DNA of 16,708 bases, taken from NCBI RefSeq assembly GCF_002455975.1, contig NZ_DKLM01000155.1, positions 12,259 through 28,966 on the forward strand, read 5' to 3'. Positions 15,100 to 16,708 of this stretch are shown one piece after another. Position 1 is the stretch's first letter, and each line of letters opens with the position of its first letter. Both the position numbers and the translations under genes were made by a program. The stretch is from Clostridium sp. UBA6640 (GTDB lineage: Bacteria > Bacillota > Clostridia > Clostridiales > Clostridiaceae). A model generated the notes under the pieces. It was given only the letters and a program-made list of their open reading frames with translations. It ran no database searches and was not told where the DNA came from.

Positions 15100-15215
15100 A
15101 AAACATTTAAGAATCTTTCAGATGCTTTAATATATTCTAAGAGCTAAATTGCTTTTTAATAATTTTTTTACTTTTGAGCAAAATATTATTACATTAAAAA
15201 TTAAAGCAACTTGAG

Positions 15216-15270
15216 AAAATAACTAGTCAACTAGCATATTTGATTAGCTATTTTTTTCAAATGCCTAAAA
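15216..15270 (+). repeat. Short hairpin repeat, second copy with insertion
   Basis: Same outer sequence as 12487-12521 (AAAATAACTAG ... AGCTATTTT, then TTTCAAATGCCTAAAAG) with about 20 extra bases at the centre. Its 3' end runs into the ribosome binding site of the secreted-protein gene. Confidence 0.5.
15218..15257 (+). terminator. Terminator after the isoprenoid-synthase-like gene
   Basis: AATAACTAGTCAA (15218-15230) pairs with TTGATTAGCTATT (15240-15252) with one A-C mismatch and one G-U pair, followed by a run of seven T. It separates the gene from the secreted-protein gene, whose ATG is only 26 bases downstream. Confidence 0.65.
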
Positions 15271-15283
15271 GGAGAGTAGAAAA

Positions 15284-15931
15284 ATGAAAAAAATATTATC
15301 AATTTTACTGTTCGCTTTATTATCTTTTAGTATAATAACAGTACCTTATGAAGCTTATGCTGTAGAAAGTAGTTTTGTCTATAAGGATAGTTGTAGCAGA
15401 AAGGCTGAGAACTTAAGAGAACAAGGTAGAAGATTTTGGATTGAACATGTCTTCTGGACTAGAGATTTTATAAAAAGCGACTTATCTAATCTTGAAGATA
15501 AGAGTGATGTTTTAAATAGACTTCTTAAGAATCAAGAGGATATTGGAGGTTTAATTAAACCATATTATGGTGCAGAAAATAGTAAAAAGCTTACAGAACT
15601 TTTAAAGGAACATATTAGCCTTGCAGGCCAAGTTCTTGATGCTGCTAAAAGCGGAAATAAAGAAGATTTAGATAAATATAATAAGCTTTGGCATAAGAAT
15701 GCAGAGGATATTGCTAAATTTTTAAGCGATTTAAATCCTGAATGGTCAGAGAAAGAATTAAAAGATATGTTATATAAACATTTAGATTTTATAACAACTC
15801 AAGTTACTAATAGGTTAAATAGTAATTGGGCAGGAGATATAGAGGCCTTTGATAAAGGTGAAGAGCATATGATTAAATTTGCTGATGTTATCTCAAATGG
15901 TATAATTAAGCAATTTCCAAATAAATTTTAA
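15284..15931 (+). CDS. Secreted helical protein with internal duplication
   Basis: Exported protein of 215 residues. The signal peptide is 1-26 (KK, hydrophobic core, cut after AYA). The mature part is all-helical and appears to contain two related units: NQEDIGGLIKPYYG ... LKEHISLAGQVLD (83-119) and NAEDIAKFLSDLNP ... LYKHLDFITTQVTNRL (139-178). Each carries N-x-EDI, then a helix with (E/K)H(I/L), about 26 residues further. Aromatic residues such as RRFWIEHVFWTRDFI (49-63) are conserved in homologues I recall from other Firmicutes, where function is unknown and automatic names vary. GGAGAG lies eight bases before the ATG. No lipobox or wall anchor is present, so the product is probably released or held non-covalently at the cell surface. 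It has no partner gene here. Confidence 0.82.
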   Translation: MKKILSILLFALLSFSIITVPYEAYAVESSFVYKDSCSRKAENLREQGRRFWIEHVFWTRDFIKSDLSNLEDKSDVLNRLLKNQEDIGGLIKPYYGAENSKKLTELLKEHISLAGQVLDAAKSGNKEDLDKYNKLWHKNAEDIAKFLSDLNPEWSEKELKDMLYKHLDFITTQVTNRLNSNWAGDIEAFDKGEEHMIKFADVISNGIIKQFPNKF

Positions 15932-15943
15932 TTATAGTAAGTA

Positions 15944-15976
15944 ATAAAAAAGAGCAAAATATTGCTCTTTTTTTAT
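15944..15976. terminator. Terminator of the secreted-protein gene
   Basis: AAAAAAGAGCAA (15946-15957) pairs with TTGCTCTTTTTT (15962-15973) around AATA. A- and T-runs on both sides make it potentially bidirectional. Confidence 0.88.
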
Positions 15977-16127
15977 TATGAAAAATTGAGTATCTTTGAA
16001 AGAAGTTATATTTTTATAAAATTATATATTATAATAAAAATATGTTTATAATGGTTATATAAGAAAAACTAGCATTTATAGATATAAATATATGCAGTAA
16101 TATATATTTACGAAAAGAGGTTAAATT

Positions 16128-16604
16128 ATGGCACAAGCAAAAACAAATGCAATGAGAATTTTAGATCAAAGAAATATAGAGTATGGAATTATAACTTATG
16201 ATAATAAGGATGGTAAAATAGATGGCGTTTCTGTAGCAGCAAAGATTGGCAAGGATGTATCTGTTGTATATAAAACATTAGTAACCCAAGGAAATAGCAA
16301 AGAAATCTATGTTTTTGTAATACCTGTTAAAGAAGAATTAGACTTAAAAAAAGCATCAAAATCAGCTGGAGAGAAAAAAGTTGAAATGATACCTGTTAAT
16401 GATATATTGAAATTAACTGGCTACATAAGAGGAGGATGCTCACCAATAGGAATGAGAAAAAGTTACAAAACATTTATACACTCTACTGCTAAAGATATAG
16501 AAAAGATTGTTGTAAGTGCTGGAAAAATAGGAATGCAAATAGAGATATCTCCAGACAATCTTTTAAGTGTTATAAATGGAGAATTCCAAGATATAATAAA
16601 ATAA
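16128..16604 (+). CDS. ybaK: Cys-tRNA(Pro)/Cys-tRNA(Cys) deacylase, YbaK/EbsC family
   Basis: Editing enzyme of 158 residues that hydrolyses cysteine wrongly attached to tRNA(Pro), acting in trans with prolyl-tRNA synthetase in the cytosol. Length is standard. Family hallmarks are Lys49 in VVYKTLV (the catalytic/binding lysine of YbaK), the segment YVFVIPV (61-67), and the glycine loop RGGCSPIGMRK (101-111). The start is supported by AAAGAGG ending about ten bases upstream. The gene is single, with a terminator 18 bases after the stop. The AT-rich region 15977-16127 offers several TATAAT-like words but no clear -35, so its promoter is undefined. Confidence 0.94.
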   Translation: MAQAKTNAMRILDQRNIEYGIITYDNKDGKIDGVSVAAKIGKDVSVVYKTLVTQGNSKEIYVFVIPVKEELDLKKASKSAGEKKVEMIPVNDILKLTGYIRGGCSPIGMRKSYKTFIHSTAKDIEKIVVSAGKIGMQIEISPDNLLSVINGEFQDIIK

Positions 16605-16622
16605 ATCAAGAGGAAGTTTTAG

Positions 16623-16647
16623 CTAGCAATACAATTGCTAGTTTTTT
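16623..16647 (+). terminator. Terminator of the ybaK-type gene
   Basis: CTAGCAAT (16623-16630) pairs with ATTGCTAG (16634-16641) around ACA, followed by TTTTTT. Confidence 0.88.
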
Positions 16648-16670
16648 CACCTCTGGAGATTTATCAATGG
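16642..16670 (+). repeat. Terminator-tail sequence shared with 8598-8628
   Basis: TTTTTTCACCTCTGGAGA-TTTATCAATGG repeats the sequence found after the transporter terminator, differing by a few bases although the two hairpins upstream are unrelated in sequence. Confidence 0.5.
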
Positions 16671-16708
16671 ACAATGGAAAATTGACAATTGACAACTCAT
16701 AGGTCCCT
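16664..16708. repeat. Probable end of another interspersed repeat, copy E (cut by window edge)
   Basis: TCAATGGACAATGG then AATTGACAATTGACAA is the same word set as the terminal blocks of copies A, C and D. The body of the element would lie beyond the window, so assignment rests on the terminus alone. Confidence 0.5.

Overview
The window is AT-rich, with strong Shine-Dalgarno sites, short intergenic hairpin terminators and gene families typical of low-GC Gram-positive anaerobes. It looks like chromosomal DNA of a Clostridium sensu lato species. I cannot name the species. There are no tRNA or rRNA genes, no CRISPR array and no transposase. Most genes are single transcription units with their own promoter and terminator. 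The one clear operon is a two-gene ABC transporter.

Left part (1-5600): a truncated copy of an interspersed repeat; a large membrane sensor histidine kinase with a 14-repeat beta-propeller sensor; a cell-wall-anchored (LPQTG) thioester-domain surface protein; and a ferritin preceded by a 15-bp inverted repeat.

Centre (5700-9620): an osmoprotectant-type ABC transporter, made of an ATPase with tandem CBS domains and a fused permease/substrate-binding protein. A convergent gene just downstream encodes a regulator with GntR helix-turn-helix, coiled-coil and RCK_C (TrkA_C) parts. That architecture is the one of BusR, the c-di-AMP-responsive repressor of betaine uptake in streptococci and lactococci. 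A 16-bp inverted repeat exactly brackets the -10 of the transporter promoter, and a similar repeat brackets the -10 of the regulator's own promoter. I read this as a self-contained osmolyte-uptake control circuit.

Right part (9700-16708): a 52-residue zinc-ribbon protein missed by long-ORF criteria; a MurA paralogue with Asp in place of the catalytic Cys; a SatP-type acetate transporter; a 163-residue protein of unknown family; a 435-residue class I isoprenoid-synthase-like protein; a secreted protein made of an internal duplication; and a YbaK/EbsC-type Cys-tRNA(Pro) deacylase.

The most unusual non-coding content is a family of roughly 180-210 bp palindromic repeats (1-112, 8655-8838, 13325-13528, 13554-13765 and probably 16664-16708). 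The fullest copies share three internal stem-loops, one of which shows a compensatory base-pair change, between terminal inverted repeats whose sequence differs from copy to copy.
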